DNA from: Mesobacillus maritimus
GTDB taxonomy: Bacteria; Bacillota; Bacilli; Bacillales; Cytobacillaceae
DNA: 64,000 bases
NCBI RefSeq assembly: GCF_023715205.1
Contig: NZ_JAMBNR010000020.1
Span: 1-64,000, forward strand
Reading direction: 5' to 3'
Below are positions 54,050 through 62,384 of this stretch, piece after piece; position 1 is the stretch's first letter; each line of letters opens with the position of its first letter. Under the pieces are notes generated by a model, which saw only the letters and a list, made by a program, of their open reading frames with translations, made no database searches and was not told the origin of the DNA. The position numbers and the translations under genes are program-made.

Positions 54050-55243
54050 TTAGTTGAATATTTTTTGGATCCGTTCATATGCCCAATCTAATTCAGCTTG
54101 TTCAATCACTAATGGTGGAGCAAAACGAATAACATTTTCATGTGTTTCTTTGCATAATATCCCTTCGTTTTTTAGGGCTTCGCAATACTTTCGTGCCGGA
54201 ACCGTTAACTCCATCCCAATAAATAGCCCTCGCCCTCTTACTTCCTTAATAAGAGGATTTTTTATTTGTTTTAGCTTCTGAAGGAAATCAGCACCCAGAG
54301 TGTGTGAGCGTTCTGTCAACTTTTCATCTATGATCACATCTAGGGAGGCAATTGAAACTGCACAAGCTAAAGGATTTCCTCCAAACGTTGAGCCGTGTGA
54401 CCCTGGATTAAATACTTCTAAAATTTCTTTGTCCCCTACCACGCAAGAGATTGGAAATACTCCCCCACCTAGTGCTTTTCCGAGAATATATAAATCTGGT
54501 TCAATCCCCTCCCAATCACAAGCGAACATTTTCCCCGTACGTCCAAGCCCGGTTTGAATCTCATCAGCGATAAATAGGACTTTTTTCTTTATGCAAAAAT
54601 CGAAAGCCTCTTTTAGAAATTCACTTGGAGGTATGACAATTCCAGCTTCTCCTTGTATTGGTTCAATTAGAAACGCAGCGGTATTTTGTGTAACCGCTTT
54701 CTTTAATGCCTCTAAATCGCCATATGGAACGAGTTTAATACCCGGAAGCATCGGTCCGAATCCTCGTTTATATTCTGTTTCTGATGATAGGGAAACCGCA
54801 GTTAACGTCCGACCATGAAAATTACCGGTACAAGCGATAATCTCAGCTTGATCTTCAGGCACACCTTTTACATCATATGCCCATCGCCTTGCCGCTTTTA
54901 TTGCTGTTTCAACAGCTTCAGCACCTGTGTTCATCGGCAGTGCCATTCCTTTTTTCGCTACTTGGCAGATTTTCTCGTACCAAGGACCAAGCTGGTCATT
55001 ATGAAAAGCCCTTGATGTTAAGGTCACTTTGTCCGCTTGGTTTTTAAGTGCCTGAATAATTCTTGGATGTCGATGCCCTTGATTTACAGCAGAGTACGCA
55101 CTCAACATATCTAAATATTGATTTCCTTCTGGGTCTTTCACCCAAACTCCAGATGCTTCCGATATTACAACCGGGAGCGGATGGTAATTTGGTGCTCCAT
55201 ATGTTTCGGTTAGCTTAATTAGACGATTGGAAGTCGTTTCCAC
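54050..55243 (-). CDS. rocD: ornithine aminotransferase
   Basis: The 397-residue class III PLP aminotransferase converts ornithine plus 2-oxoglutarate to glutamate semialdehyde. Family blocks are [20 protein letters not shown] (about 43-62), [44 protein letters not shown] and the PLP-Lys in [16 protein letters not shown] (about 246-261). The sequence and length match RocD closely. The start is GTG behind GGGGAGGG. No RocR or AhrC operator was identified. Confidence 0.95.
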   Translation of the reverse strand: METTSNRLIKLTETYGAPNYHPLPVVISEASGVWVKDPEGNQYLDMLSAYSAVNQGHRHPRIIQALKNQADKVTLTSRAFHNDQLGPWYEKICQVAKKGMALPMNTGAEAVETAIKAARRWAYDVKGVPEDQAEIIACTGNFHGRTLTAVSLSSETEYKRGFGPMLPGIKLVPYGDLEALKKAVTQNTAAFLIEPIQGEAGIVIPPSEFLKEAFDFCIKKKVLFIADEIQTGLGRTGKMFACDWEGIEPDLYILGKALGGGVFPISCVVGDKEILEVFNPGSHGSTFGGNPLACAVSIASLDVIIDEKLTERSHTLGADFLQKLKQIKNPLIKEVRGRGLFIGMELTVPARKYCEALKNEGILCKETHENVIRFAPPLVIEQAELDWAYERIQKIFN

Positions 55244-55320
55244 TCTAAGCCCTCCCCTTAAACCCCATTTTATATCTTCATTGTATCGCGCCTCAATTTC
55301 TTTTAAAAGCCTAAAAAAAA

Positions 55321-55344
55321 GAAGGCAAGTCGAAACTTACCTTC
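55321..55344 (-). terminator. yugI terminator
   Basis: GAAGGCAAGT (55321-55330) and ACTTACCTTC (55335-55344) around CGAA. On the minus strand it exits into eight T residues, 12 bases after the yugI stop. Confidence 0.92.
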
Positions 55345-55356
55345 TCTAATTACCTG

Positions 55357-55737
55357 TTACATCTTAGATTGTGTAATCCATTCTTGTAACTTGTCTTTTA
55401 GCGTATTAAAACCTTGAGAATCATTATCTTGATTAATTACTGCTGCCGCTGCACGTTTTCTTGGGCGCTTAGCCTTCGCTGGCTGTTCAGGAGCTTCTTG
55501 TGTAGCACGAATTGATAACCCAATTTTTCCAGCTTCTTCGTCTACAGAAAGAACCTTAACTTGAACTTCATCGCCCACTTTTAAGTGGTCATTAATATCT
55601 TTAACAAATCCATGTGTAATTTCAGAAATATGAACAAGTCCTTGTGTATTTTCGTCAATTGCAACGAAAGCTCCATAAGGCTGAATACCTGTAACCTTTC
55701 CCGTTAGTACGCTACCTGTTTCAATTTTTTCAGTCAT
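55357..55737 (-). CDS. yugI: S1-domain RNA-binding protein, general stress protein 13 (YugI)
   Basis: The 126-residue protein has one S1 OB-fold (about 7-75: GSVLTGKVTGIQPYGAFVAI, GLVHISEI, VGDEVQVKVLSVDEE). It ends in a basic Ala/Lys/Arg-rich tail (AKAKRPRKRAAAA) and a C-terminal LKDKLQEWIT helix. YugI/GSP13 associates with ribosomes. ATG at 55737 is chosen behind AGGAGTG; the longer frame upstream is spurious. Confidence 0.93.
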   Translation of the reverse strand: MTEKIETGSVLTGKVTGIQPYGAFVAIDENTQGLVHISEITHGFVKDINDHLKVGDEVQVKVLSVDEEAGKIGLSIRATQEAPEQPAKAKRPRKRAAAAVINQDNDSQGFNTLKDKLQEWITQSKM

Positions 55738-55943
55738 GAAAACACTCCTATTTTTATATTTATTAATCTCATTTATACGCAATAAAAAATTATACCATAT
55801 TTTAAAAGAAAGCTCAAAAATAACTTATATGAATCACTTTTCTTTTTCTAGAATTAACAAAATGTTCAATTAATCTCTATATTATGCCTGGATAAACATG
55901 TTAAAATAGAAGTACTAATCTCGAATGAAGGGGTGAGGAACGT

Positions 55944-56141
55944 ATGTCTTCAATTGGTAAAAACATACAGGCATTTCGAGAGGAAAGAGGACTTTCTCTT
56001 GAAGAGTTGGCTACCAAGATGAGAGTCGGAAAAGAGACAATTGAGAAGTACGAACTAGGGGAAAAGACTCCCAACAATCAAACAATACTGAAACTCTCTA
56101 CAGTCCTTGATGTTCCTGCATCTGTCCTTTTAAAAGAATAA
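55944..56141 (+). CDS. small XRE-type HTH DNA-binding protein
   Basis: The 65-residue single-domain helix-turn-helix protein contains IGKNIQAFREERGLSLEELATKMRVGKETIEKYELGEKTPNN (about 4-45), a complete Cro/CI-type HTH. No ligand domain is present. Its targets are unknown. The start ATG is behind AAGGGGTGAGG. It is followed by its own terminator. Confidence 0.88.
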   Translation: MSSIGKNIQAFREERGLSLEELATKMRVGKETIEKYELGEKTPNNQTILKLSTVLDVPASVLLKE

Positions 56142-56153
56142 TACAATCCTTGG

Positions 56154-56178
56154 CGAGTTTTTTCTCCTCGCTTTTTTT
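56154..56178 (+). terminator. terminator of XRE gene
   Basis: GCGAG and CTCGC flank a pyrimidine-rich loop and are followed by seven T residues, 12 bases after the XRE stop. Confidence 0.7.
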
Positions 56179-56252
56179 ACGTGCATGTATAAATAGAATA
56201 AAGATGGTTATCCTTATATCATAAGGCTTTCTAGTATTCCCCCCCTTTTTTA

Positions 56253-56280
56253 GGGCAGCTTTCATAGCTGCCCTTTTTTT
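56253..56280 (+). terminator. second terminator hairpin before alaT end
   Basis: GGGCAGCT (56253-56260) pairs with AGCTGCCC (56266-56273) followed by seven T residues. Its right end touches the alaT stop codon. It can stop plus-strand read-through and may serve alaT in reverse, though the minus exit is A-rich. Confidence 0.8.
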
Positions 56281-57448
56281 ATTTCTGGTGGTTTTTTAGA
56301 AAACGGCGAATTCTTTTAATAGCTTCTTGAAGCTGCTCAATCGACGCTGCGTACGAACAGCGGACATATCCTTCCCCACTTTCGCCAAATACATTTCCTG
56401 GTACAACAGCAACTTTCTCTTCGATTAAAAGCTGTTCAGCAAATTGATCAGAAGTAAGCCCCGTTGATTTAATGGATGGAAAAACATAAAAGGCTCCTCC
56501 AGGAGAATGACACTCTAGTCCTAACTCATTAAAAGAACTAACCATGTAGTTTCTTCGACGACGATAGCTTTTTCTCATCTCGTCTACTTCATCATTTCCG
56601 TTTTTTAGTGCCTCAAGCCCAGCATACTGTGCCATTGTCGGAGCACACATCATCGCGTACTGATGAACCTTCAGCATCGCCTGCGATAGCTCTTCAGGTG
56701 CACAGACAAAGCCTAGGCGCCAACCAGTCATGGCAAATCCCTTTGAAAAACCTGAGATGAGAATCGTCCTATCCTTCATTCCCTCAATTGCGGCCATACT
56801 CGTATAACTCTCGTCATAAACTAGTTCTGCATAAATTTCATCCGATATCACTAGTAAATCAGATTCCTTTGCGATTGCCGCAATCTCCTCTAATTCTTTT
56901 CGGTTTAACATGGTCCCCGTCGGATTATTTGGTGAACAAATCATGATTGCTTTTGTCTTAGGTGTAATCGCCGCTCTTAACTTGTCCGGTGAGATTTTAA
57001 ATCCATCGGCTTCTGCTTGAACAGGGATTGGCGTTCCACCCGCTAGCGATACAAGAGGACTATAGGAGACAAAGCATGGTTCAACCACAAGCACTTCATC
57101 ATCAGGGTCAAGGATCGACCTAAGTGCAATATCGATTGCCTGACTAGCCCCGACAGTTACAATAATTTCTGATTTCGGATTATAGGTCACATTAAAGTTT
57201 TTCGTTAAATAGGTAGCAATTTCTTCTCTTAGTTCGAGGAGACCAGCATTAGCGGTATAAGAGGTATACCCTTCCTCTAGAGAGAGGATTGCTGCTTCTC
57301 TAACTGTCCAGGGTGTTACGAAATCAGGTTCGCCAACACCTAGGGAAACAACTCCTTCCATTCCCGACGCAAGATCAAAAAAGCGGCGAATACCAGATGG
57401 TTTTAATTCATTTACAGTACGGGACAAATAACCTTTTTTTGTTTTCAT
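56279..57448 (-). CDS. alaT: PLP aminotransferase AlaT (YugH), alanine transaminase
   Basis: The 389-residue class I aminotransferase has VSLGVGEPDFVTPW (about 34-47), YTANAGLLELREEIA, CSPNNPTGTMLN (about 172-183) and the PLP-Lys in ILISGFSKGFAMTGWRLGF (about 230-248). B. subtilis AlaT makes alanine from pyruvate and is activated by AlaR. The gene overlaps alaR at TAATG and follows it, matching the alaR-alaT operon, which supports the assignment over other PatA paralogues. Confidence 0.9.
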   Translation of the reverse strand: MKTKKGYLSRTVNELKPSGIRRFFDLASGMEGVVSLGVGEPDFVTPWTVREAAILSLEEGYTSYTANAGLLELREEIATYLTKNFNVTYNPKSEIIVTVGASQAIDIALRSILDPDDEVLVVEPCFVSYSPLVSLAGGTPIPVQAEADGFKISPDKLRAAITPKTKAIMICSPNNPTGTMLNRKELEEIAAIAKESDLLVISDEIYAELVYDESYTSMAAIEGMKDRTILISGFSKGFAMTGWRLGFVCAPEELSQAMLKVHQYAMMCAPTMAQYAGLEALKNGNDEVDEMRKSYRRRRNYMVSSFNELGLECHSPGGAFYVFPSIKSTGLTSDQFAEQLLIEEKVAVVPGNVFGESGEGYVRCSYAASIEQLQEAIKRIRRFLKNHQK

Positions 57449-57948
57449 TATGGAGACACCACAATCCGCTTGTCTTCTTCATCAGGCTCAAAAATAGTCC
57501 CGTCATGCTTATACTTTTTAAGAATAAAATGGGTCGTCGTCGAAATGACAGAATCAAGTGTAGATAATTTTTGAGAGACAAAGCGTGCTACTTCATTCAT
57601 CGATTGTCCTTCAATAATAACGGAAAGGTCATATGCACCTGACATTAAGTAGACGGACTTAACCTCTTTAAAACGATAGATTCGCTTAGCAATCTCGTCA
57701 AAACCTACACCACGTTTTGGAGTTACCTTTACATCAATCATGGCCGTAACCCCTTCATGTCCTGAGATTTTTGACCAATCCACAATGGAGGTATATCTCA
57801 CAATGATTTTCTGATCCTCTAGCTTCTTGAGCACTTCTTCAGTTTCAGATACAGTTAAACTAGTCATTGCAGCTAGGTCTTCGTTTGAAGTACGTGAATC
57901 TTTTTCTAATATTTCAACGATCTCTAATTCTTTATCAGTAAGCTGCAT
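57448..57948 (-). CDS. alaR: Lrp/AsnC family regulator AlaR (YugG)
   Basis: The 166-residue regulator has an N-terminal winged HTH (LTDKELEIVEILEKDSRTSNEDLAAMTSLTVSETEEVLKKLE, about 3-44) and a RAM domain (about 75-150, IDVKVTPKRGVGFDEIAKRIY and the G-x-YD signature SGAYDLSVIIEG). It lies directly upstream of and overlapping alaT. AlaR activates alaT in B. subtilis. ATG at 57948 follows GAAGGAGGA. Confidence 0.9.
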   Translation of the reverse strand: MQLTDKELEIVEILEKDSRTSNEDLAAMTSLTVSETEEVLKKLEDQKIIVRYTSIVDWSKISGHEGVTAMIDVKVTPKRGVGFDEIAKRIYRFKEVKSVYLMSGAYDLSVIIEGQSMNEVARFVSQKLSTLDSVISTTTHFILKKYKHDGTIFEPDEEDKRIVVSP

Positions 57949-58075
57949 AATATCCTCCTTCAATATCAATTCTAAAATAAACACATTATATCAAAATTGT
58001 CTAAAAAATAATATATCTTCTATTCCTATAATTATGACCGACAAGGGAATTCTATTTTTGAAAGGAGTGTCGTTC

Positions 58076-58945
58076 GTGAGCAATCCTGAGTTTGCAGGGA
58101 GTAAAACCATTCATGGAATTGAAGTCTATTATGAGTATGATCGTCATCCGAATTCAACAGAGACGGTAGTCCTCATTCATGGATTTCTTTCATCTCTTTT
58201 TAGCTTTCGACATTTGAAACCAGTATTGAAAGAGAGATTTTCGATTCTCTCGATTGACCTTCCCCCGTTTGGAAAGAGTGGGCACTCACGATCATTTACT
58301 TATTCGTTTAAGAACCTGTCATTAACAGTTATAAAATTAATCGAAGCGCTCAATATTCAAAATTTCACTTTGGTTGGCCACTCGATGGGGGGACAAATCG
58401 CACTCAATATCCTTTATCATTTCCCTAACACAGCAAAAAAAGCCGTCCTTCTATGTAGTTCCGGTTATACAAAGCGATCAAAACAGTCACTAATCTTAGC
58501 AAGTTATCTCCCATTTTTCCCTGTTTTTATTAAGCTCTATTTAGCGCGATCAGGCTTAGAAAAAAACTTGCGAAATGTCGTCTATGATTCCACTCTCATT
58601 GATGATGAAATGCGCAAGGGTTATCTTGCTCCATTTATGAATCCTAGCATTTTTAAAGGGTTAACAGGGCTTCTCCGTCATCGCGAAGGTGATTTATCTT
58701 CTGAAGCACTACAACAAGTCAGGACTCCATGTCTTCTCATATGGGGTGAACATGATCGAGTTGTACCTTTACGAGTCGGTGAAAAATTAGCAAAGGACCT
58801 ACCCAACTCCAAATTAATTGTTCTAGAGGAGACAGGCCATCTCGTACCTGAAGAAAGACCAGAAGAGATTTATCATTATATAAAAAGATTTATATTGGAT
58901 GAAGCGAATTTAACCGAGATTGAACAAAAACAGAATACCGTTTAG
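58076..58945 (+). CDS. yugF: alpha/beta hydrolase YugF
   Basis: The 289-residue alpha/beta hydrolase has HGFLSSLFSFRH (oxyanion HGF) at about 39-50, nucleophile Ser in FTLVGHSMGGQIALNI (about 102-117), Asp in LLIWGEHDRVVPLRVG (about 222-237) and His in VLEETGHLVPEERPEE (about 252-267). The triad is complete. It resembles B. subtilis YugF (putative hydrolase/lipase); substrate unknown. GTG at 58076 is chosen behind AAAGGAGTG; the frame stays open upstream across the divergent alaR by chance. Confidence 0.9.
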   Translation: MSNPEFAGSKTIHGIEVYYEYDRHPNSTETVVLIHGFLSSLFSFRHLKPVLKERFSILSIDLPPFGKSGHSRSFTYSFKNLSLTVIKLIEALNIQNFTLVGHSMGGQIALNILYHFPNTAKKAVLLCSSGYTKRSKQSLILASYLPFFPVFIKLYLARSGLEKNLRNVVYDSTLIDDEMRKGYLAPFMNPSIFKGLTGLLRHREGDLSSEALQQVRTPCLLIWGEHDRVVPLRVGEKLAKDLPNSKLIVLEETGHLVPEERPEEIYHYIKRFILDEANLTEIEQKQNTV

Positions 58946-59024
58946 CAATGTACAAACTAAAACTAAAGCAAGAGCTAAATGTCGTTAAAATTTGTTCTTA
59001 AAATATTCCCGTTCGACCAAAAAT

Positions 59025-59055
59025 AAAACGGTCGCATTCAAAGTGCGACCGTTTT
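59025..59055. terminator. terminator between yugF and yugE
   Basis: AAAACGGTCGCA (59025-59036) pairs with TGCGACCGTTTT (59044-59055). It is A-rich on the left and T-rich on the right, between convergent genes, so it is bidirectional. The yugE stop lies at its right edge. Confidence 0.93.
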
Positions 59056-59314
59056 ACATTTCACAAGACCCTTGTGATTTTACCATGAGTAACGATTTAG
59101 CTATTTCCAAACAGCCTTTATATGGGAGCAATTCTTCAAAAGAATGTTCATATATGGACTGGATGTTAACGGCAAGGTGATGAGCATCATCGGTTTTATG
59201 AACAACGTAAACAACATCCGCGATCTCAGGATCGTACTCACCAATTCCGCAACCAAAAGGGTCCCATTCATTTAGGATTCGAACTAGTTGAAAATTCACT
59301 TCTTGTGTATCCAT
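59054..59314 (-). CDS. yugE: DUF1871 family protein (YugE)
   Basis: The 86-residue soluble protein matches DUF1871: VRILNEWDPFGCGIGEYDPEIADVVYVVHKTDD (about 10-42) and IQSIYEHSFEELL. Function is unknown. The start ATG has GTTGGGGG upstream. Its place next to yugF agrees with B. subtilis YugE. Confidence 0.87.
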   Translation of the reverse strand: MDTQEVNFQLVRILNEWDPFGCGIGEYDPEIADVVYVVHKTDDAHHLAVNIQSIYEHSFEELLPYKGCLEIAKSLLMVKSQGSCEM

Positions 59315-59331
59315 GTTTAGCCCCCAACAAA

Positions 59332-59538
59332 CTATTGCTGTTTTGTAGAGTTCCTCTGTTCATCTTTCATTGAGAAATTTTTAGTTGTCTGCTCTTCTTC
59401 TTTCTTTGATAGCTTCACAAAAAAGCGCATTAACAGTACTGCAAGAATAAAAGCCACGATAATCCACATAGCTGCAGGGATATATTCCGACTTATCTTCG
59501 GGAAAATAGAGAAATAAGGATAAAACTAGATTGTTCAT
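59332..59538 (-). CDS. small membrane protein, unknown
   Basis: The 68-residue protein has one clear helix (AAMWIIVAFILAVLLMRFFV, about 23-42). It is followed by a charged cytoplasmic tail (KLSKKEEEQTTKNF and EQRNSTKQQ). ATG at 59538 is chosen at 9-10 bases from AAAGGATG; a start four codons earlier touches the ribosome-binding site. It precedes yugE with an 18-base gap, probably in one operon. I do not recognise the family. Confidence 0.72.
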   Translation of the reverse strand: MNNLVLSLFLYFPEDKSEYIPAAMWIIVAFILAVLLMRFFVKLSKKEEEQTTKNFSMKDEQRNSTKQQ

Positions 59539-59629
59539 TATACAAGACATCCTTTCTGCGCTTGCCAGTCTTCATTTTACTAGTATAACACGCTAGGCTG
59601 TCATTGGGGCTGATAAGCTTAATCCAAAA

Positions 59630-59806
59630 GGCTGTTTTCGTAAAGATTGTTGTTAAAATCCTGAAGCCGATTTTAACGCAGAATGAGTTGTTCGTTAATA
59701 TTAAGTTTGCAGGCTCTTTTCTCCTAATCTAAGTTACTTTCCTGTGAAAACATAGGTAATTCTCTACATTTTATCTCAAAAGCAACAAAGTTTCAGAAAA
59801 GAGCTA
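59630..59806 (-). mobile_element. MITE-like element, copy F
   Basis: This 177-bp copy in inverse orientation begins GGCTGTTTTCGTAAAGATTG and ends CAAAGTTTCAGAAAAGAGCT. The internal hairpin GTTAAAATC...GATTTTAAC is perfect. It is flanked by ATCCAAAA (59622-59629) and ATTCAAAA (59807-59814), a 7/8 match to an 8-bp duplication. It ends 11 bases before the cyclophilin stop codon. Confidence 0.9.
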
Positions 59807-59817
59807 TTCAAAAAAGC

Positions 59818-60555
59818 TTATTCTAGAACATTGATTTTTTCAATGACAACTTCTTCTAAAGGCTGATCAGCTGCATCCGTTTCTAACGCAGCAATTTGAT
59901 CGACAACGTCCATTCCTTCAATAACTTGCCCGAATACAGTGTGGTTGTAATCAAGCCATGGTGTACCACCTTGTTGTTCATAGGCATCAACAATAGCTTC
60001 CGGATATTCGCGTTCATAACCCCCTTGAAAGACTGAGTTCTGGACAATAAAAAACTGGCTTCCGTTCGTATTCGGACCAGAGTTAGCCATCGATAAAGCA
60101 CCACGAAGATGGAAAAGTTGATTTGAGAATTCATCCTCAAATGGTTCACCATAAATACTTTCTCCACCTCTTCCAGTTCCTTCTGGGTCACCACCTTGAA
60201 TCATAAACTCATTCATAACGCGATGAAAAGTAAGCCCCTCATAATATCCCTTCTCGCTATGTGTGATAAAATTTTCTACTGCCTTTGGAGCAATATCAGG
60301 GAATAACTTCATTTTAATCGTTCCCATTGAAGTAACCATTTCAACAAGTTGTTCGTTTTCAGCAACTTCCGTTGATAACTGCGGAAAATCAGTAGGTTCT
60401 AAATCCGATCTAGCTTGTCCCTGTTCTCCAGCTTGTTTGTCATTGTTTTCAAGATTATCCTGGTTAGCCGCTTCATCATTTTCTGAGTTCGTTCCACAAG
60501 CACTCAATCCAATGAACATAAGCAGAACGAACATTAGCATCCATACTTTTCTCAT
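59818..60555 (-). CDS. cyclophilin-type peptidyl-prolyl isomerase lipoprotein
   Basis: The 245-residue lipoprotein has a signal with lipobox GLSAC (Cys at about 20), then a Glu/Asn/Gln-rich linker (about 21-60). The cyclophilin domain (about 65-243) carries [15 protein letters not shown] (catalytic Arg, about 109-123), [18 protein letters not shown] (about 153-170) and [15 protein letters not shown]. It folds secreted proteins outside the membrane. The start ATG follows AGGAGGAG. Being a cyclophilin, it is distinct from the parvulin PrsA. Confidence 0.92.
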   Translation of the reverse strand: MRKVWMLMFVLLMFIGLSACGTNSENDEAANQDNLENNDKQAGEQGQARSDLEPTDFPQLSTEVAENEQLVEMVTSMGTIKMKLFPDIAPKAVENFITHSEKGYYEGLTFHRVMNEFMIQGGDPEGTGRGGESIYGEPFEDEFSNQLFHLRGALSMANSGPNTNGSQFFIVQNSVFQGGYEREYPEAIVDAYEQQGGTPWLDYNHTVFGQVIEGMDVVDQIAALETDAADQPLEEVVIEKINVLE

Positions 60556-60655
60556 TTTTCTCCTCCTACCCTAATTCAAATGATTTTGTTTTATGCTGTT
60601 ATGCTCCATAATATAAACTATGATGGTTAATAAATCCAGAGAGAGGATGTTCAAT

Positions 60656-61039
60656 GTGAGCGATTTAAAAGTAGGAGACAAAGTAACTGGGATTTATAAG
60701 ACAGGAAAATACGCAGGAGAAATAACGGATATTCGTCCGGAACATTATCTTGTCCGTGTCTTAGCCGTTTTAAAGCACCCAATGCAAGGTGACCTACATA
60801 ATCCTAAAGATATTGAAGTAGGGTTTTTCCACGAGCGAAGGGCATTAGCGTTCCGTGAACAAGCGAATATTCCAAAAAAAATGGTCAAACCTTATAATGA
60901 AGAAATGCCTGATTATCTTGAATCATTAAAAAAGGCCGTTCTCGATATGAAAGAATCCTTAAAACAAGATGATTCTCCATGGGCAAACCAGAGCCTGAAA
61001 AACATTGAGACACTTGAAAAAGATTATTTTAAGCAATAA
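60656..61039 (+). CDS. kapB: kinase-associated protein B (KapB), sporulation
   Basis: The 127-residue protein matches KapB, needed for KinB-dependent phosphorelay signalling to Spo0F. Conserved stretches are VTGIYKTGKYAGEITDIRPEHYLVRVLAVLKHPMQGDLHNPK (about 10-51), FFHERRALAFREQANIPKKMVKPY and ADDSPWANQSLKNIETLEKDYF-like ending. No lipobox is visible despite the historical name. GTG at 60656 is chosen behind AGAGAGG. It is convergent with kapD, as in B. subtilis. Confidence 0.93.
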   Translation: MSDLKVGDKVTGIYKTGKYAGEITDIRPEHYLVRVLAVLKHPMQGDLHNPKDIEVGFFHERRALAFREQANIPKKMVKPYNEEMPDYLESLKKAVLDMKESLKQDDSPWANQSLKNIETLEKDYFKQ

Positions 61040-61050
61040 AATGGTAAGCC

Positions 61051-61087
61051 AAAAGCCAGTTCAACTGAATGCAGTGAGCTGGCTTTT
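61051..61087. terminator. terminator between kapB and kapD
   Basis: AAAAGCCAG (61051-61059) pairs with CTGGCTTTT (61079-61087) around a loop with further partial pairing. It lies between convergent kapB and kapD and overlaps the kapD stop. Confidence 0.75.
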
Positions 61088-61709
61088 ATGCAAACTTATT
61101 ATTAAACAACTTAGAAAAATCGACTCGATCCCCAATCGTTGTTGGTTTCGGTTTCTTTAAATATTGTTTATCTTTTTCTACGAGTTTAAAAATATGGTAG
61201 GTGGTCAAAGCATCGTCTAACGCACGGTGATGCCTCCCCGTTCCTTCTCTCCCATACTCCTGAACAGCTTTCCAGAGTCCGGTCTGATTCTGATCTCCAA
61301 AGAATCGCTTATATTCCATCGATAAATCTACTTCTTTACCGGTTAAAGGAAAACCAACCCCTGACTTTTGACAATTTTGGCGAAGAACCTTCATATCCAT
61401 ATTGCCCCAAGTTACGATCAATCCTGGTTGCTGACCTTCCATTGAATGTAGTTTATTCACCAATTCATGAAAAGAAATGCCCCCATCCACCTGTTCTTGG
61501 GAAATATTTAAGAAGGATTTACACCGATCGGATAATAGGGGAAACCGATTGGGAACAACAAAAGATGAGAATTCTTCGAGGATTTTTCCATTTTCCACAA
61601 GGACAACCCCTGCTTCAATTATTTCTTGATAAAAACCCTTTTTTCTACCGTGTCGATCAGGCATCGTAAATTCAAAATCGATAAATAGCGCTCTTTTCTT
61701 TTTCTCCAT
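61086..61709 (-). CDS. kapD: 3'-5' exonuclease KapD, sporulation inhibitor
   Basis: The 207-residue DEDDh exonuclease-fold protein has Exo I LFIDFEFTMPDRHG (about 8-21; Asp and Glu ligands), Exo II TWGNMDMKVL (about 107-116) and Exo III HHRALDDALTTYHIF (about 168-182). KapD represses the KinB pathway in B. subtilis. ATG at 61709 is used, behind GGGGGAG; the frame runs slightly further up. Adjacent to kapB as in B. subtilis. Confidence 0.92.
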   Translation of the reverse strand: MEKKKRALFIDFEFTMPDRHGRKKGFYQEIIEAGVVLVENGKILEEFSSFVVPNRFPLLSDRCKSFLNISQEQVDGGISFHELVNKLHSMEGQQPGLIVTWGNMDMKVLRQNCQKSGVGFPLTGKEVDLSMEYKRFFGDQNQTGLWKAVQEYGREGTGRHHRALDDALTTYHIFKLVEKDKQYLKKPKPTTIGDRVDFSKLFNNKFA

Positions 61710-61882
61710 TCTCCCCCAACTTTCTGCCAAAACATTTCTATATCTTTTTTTGTTTGTTCATTACATTTTTACTATTATATCATGTTTTCTTGCCCATTTT
61801 TTTAATTTTTCTATAATTTATCTTCAAAAAAAAATTTCTCTTTTTTTCAAAGAAGGAAAACTTTTTTCGTTTGTTTTCGTAT

Positions 61883-61914
61883 AAAAAAAGGATGAACTCT
61901 GTTCACCCTTTTTT
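61883..61914 (-). terminator. terminator of small exported protein gene
   Basis: AAAAAAGGATGAAC and GTTCACCCTTTTTT pair around TCT with one G-U. On the minus strand it exits into T residues, 4 bases after the stop at 61918. Confidence 0.88.
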
Positions 61915-61917
61915 CGA

Positions 61918-62142
61918 TCATTCGTCAGATTGAATAATTCTGACATATTCCCTAGGAGCGAAAATTTGATGTTTAATCGCTTCCAAGGTTGTCCCATCAT
62001 TTAATTGCTGAATCTGAACCATTCCGTCCGCCCCTTCGGCGGCAGGATCATAAAAATCTCGGCTTAACTCCCGATTTAGGGTAAACGCGCCTATAAACAG
62101 GAGCATGAATACAGACAAGCACACGAGTATTTTTCTTGTCAT
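61918..62142 (-). CDS. small exported or membrane-anchored protein (YufS position)
   Basis: The 74-residue protein has an N-terminal helix (ILVCLSVFMLLFIGAFTL, about 4-21), then an extracellular segment DFYDPAAEGADGMVQIQQLNDGTTLEAIKHQ with no known motif. It lies divergent to and just upstream of mrpA, the place where B. subtilis has yufS (71 residues). The equivalence is positional only. ATG at 62142 is chosen behind GGAGGGG. Confidence 0.65.
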   Translation of the reverse strand: MTRKILVCLSVFMLLFIGAFTLNRELSRDFYDPAAEGADGMVQIQQLNDGTTLEAIKHQIFAPREYVRIIQSDE

Positions 62143-62384
62143 AAACACCCCTCCAACATTTAAAGGATGGGTTATATACAAGTTTTTTATACTTGAGCTA
62201 CTTATGAGTTAGCTAAATGCATGTGTTTCGCTTTTAAGATATAATAATTTTTATGAGCTTGGGAAGGAAATAGGTTGTCTTTTTTGTTTTAATAAGGAGG
62301 GTTGGTTAAAAATAAGGATAACGTTTTAAAGATGGGACAAAATTACCTGAACAAAATGTTTATTTTAAAAAGGAGGTTATGTAT

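Noticed and set aside
57827-58075. Long upstream extension of the yugF open frame
   Set aside because: It runs antisense to alaR without a ribosome-binding site; AAAGGAGTG precedes the GTG at 58076, and YugF proteins begin near there.
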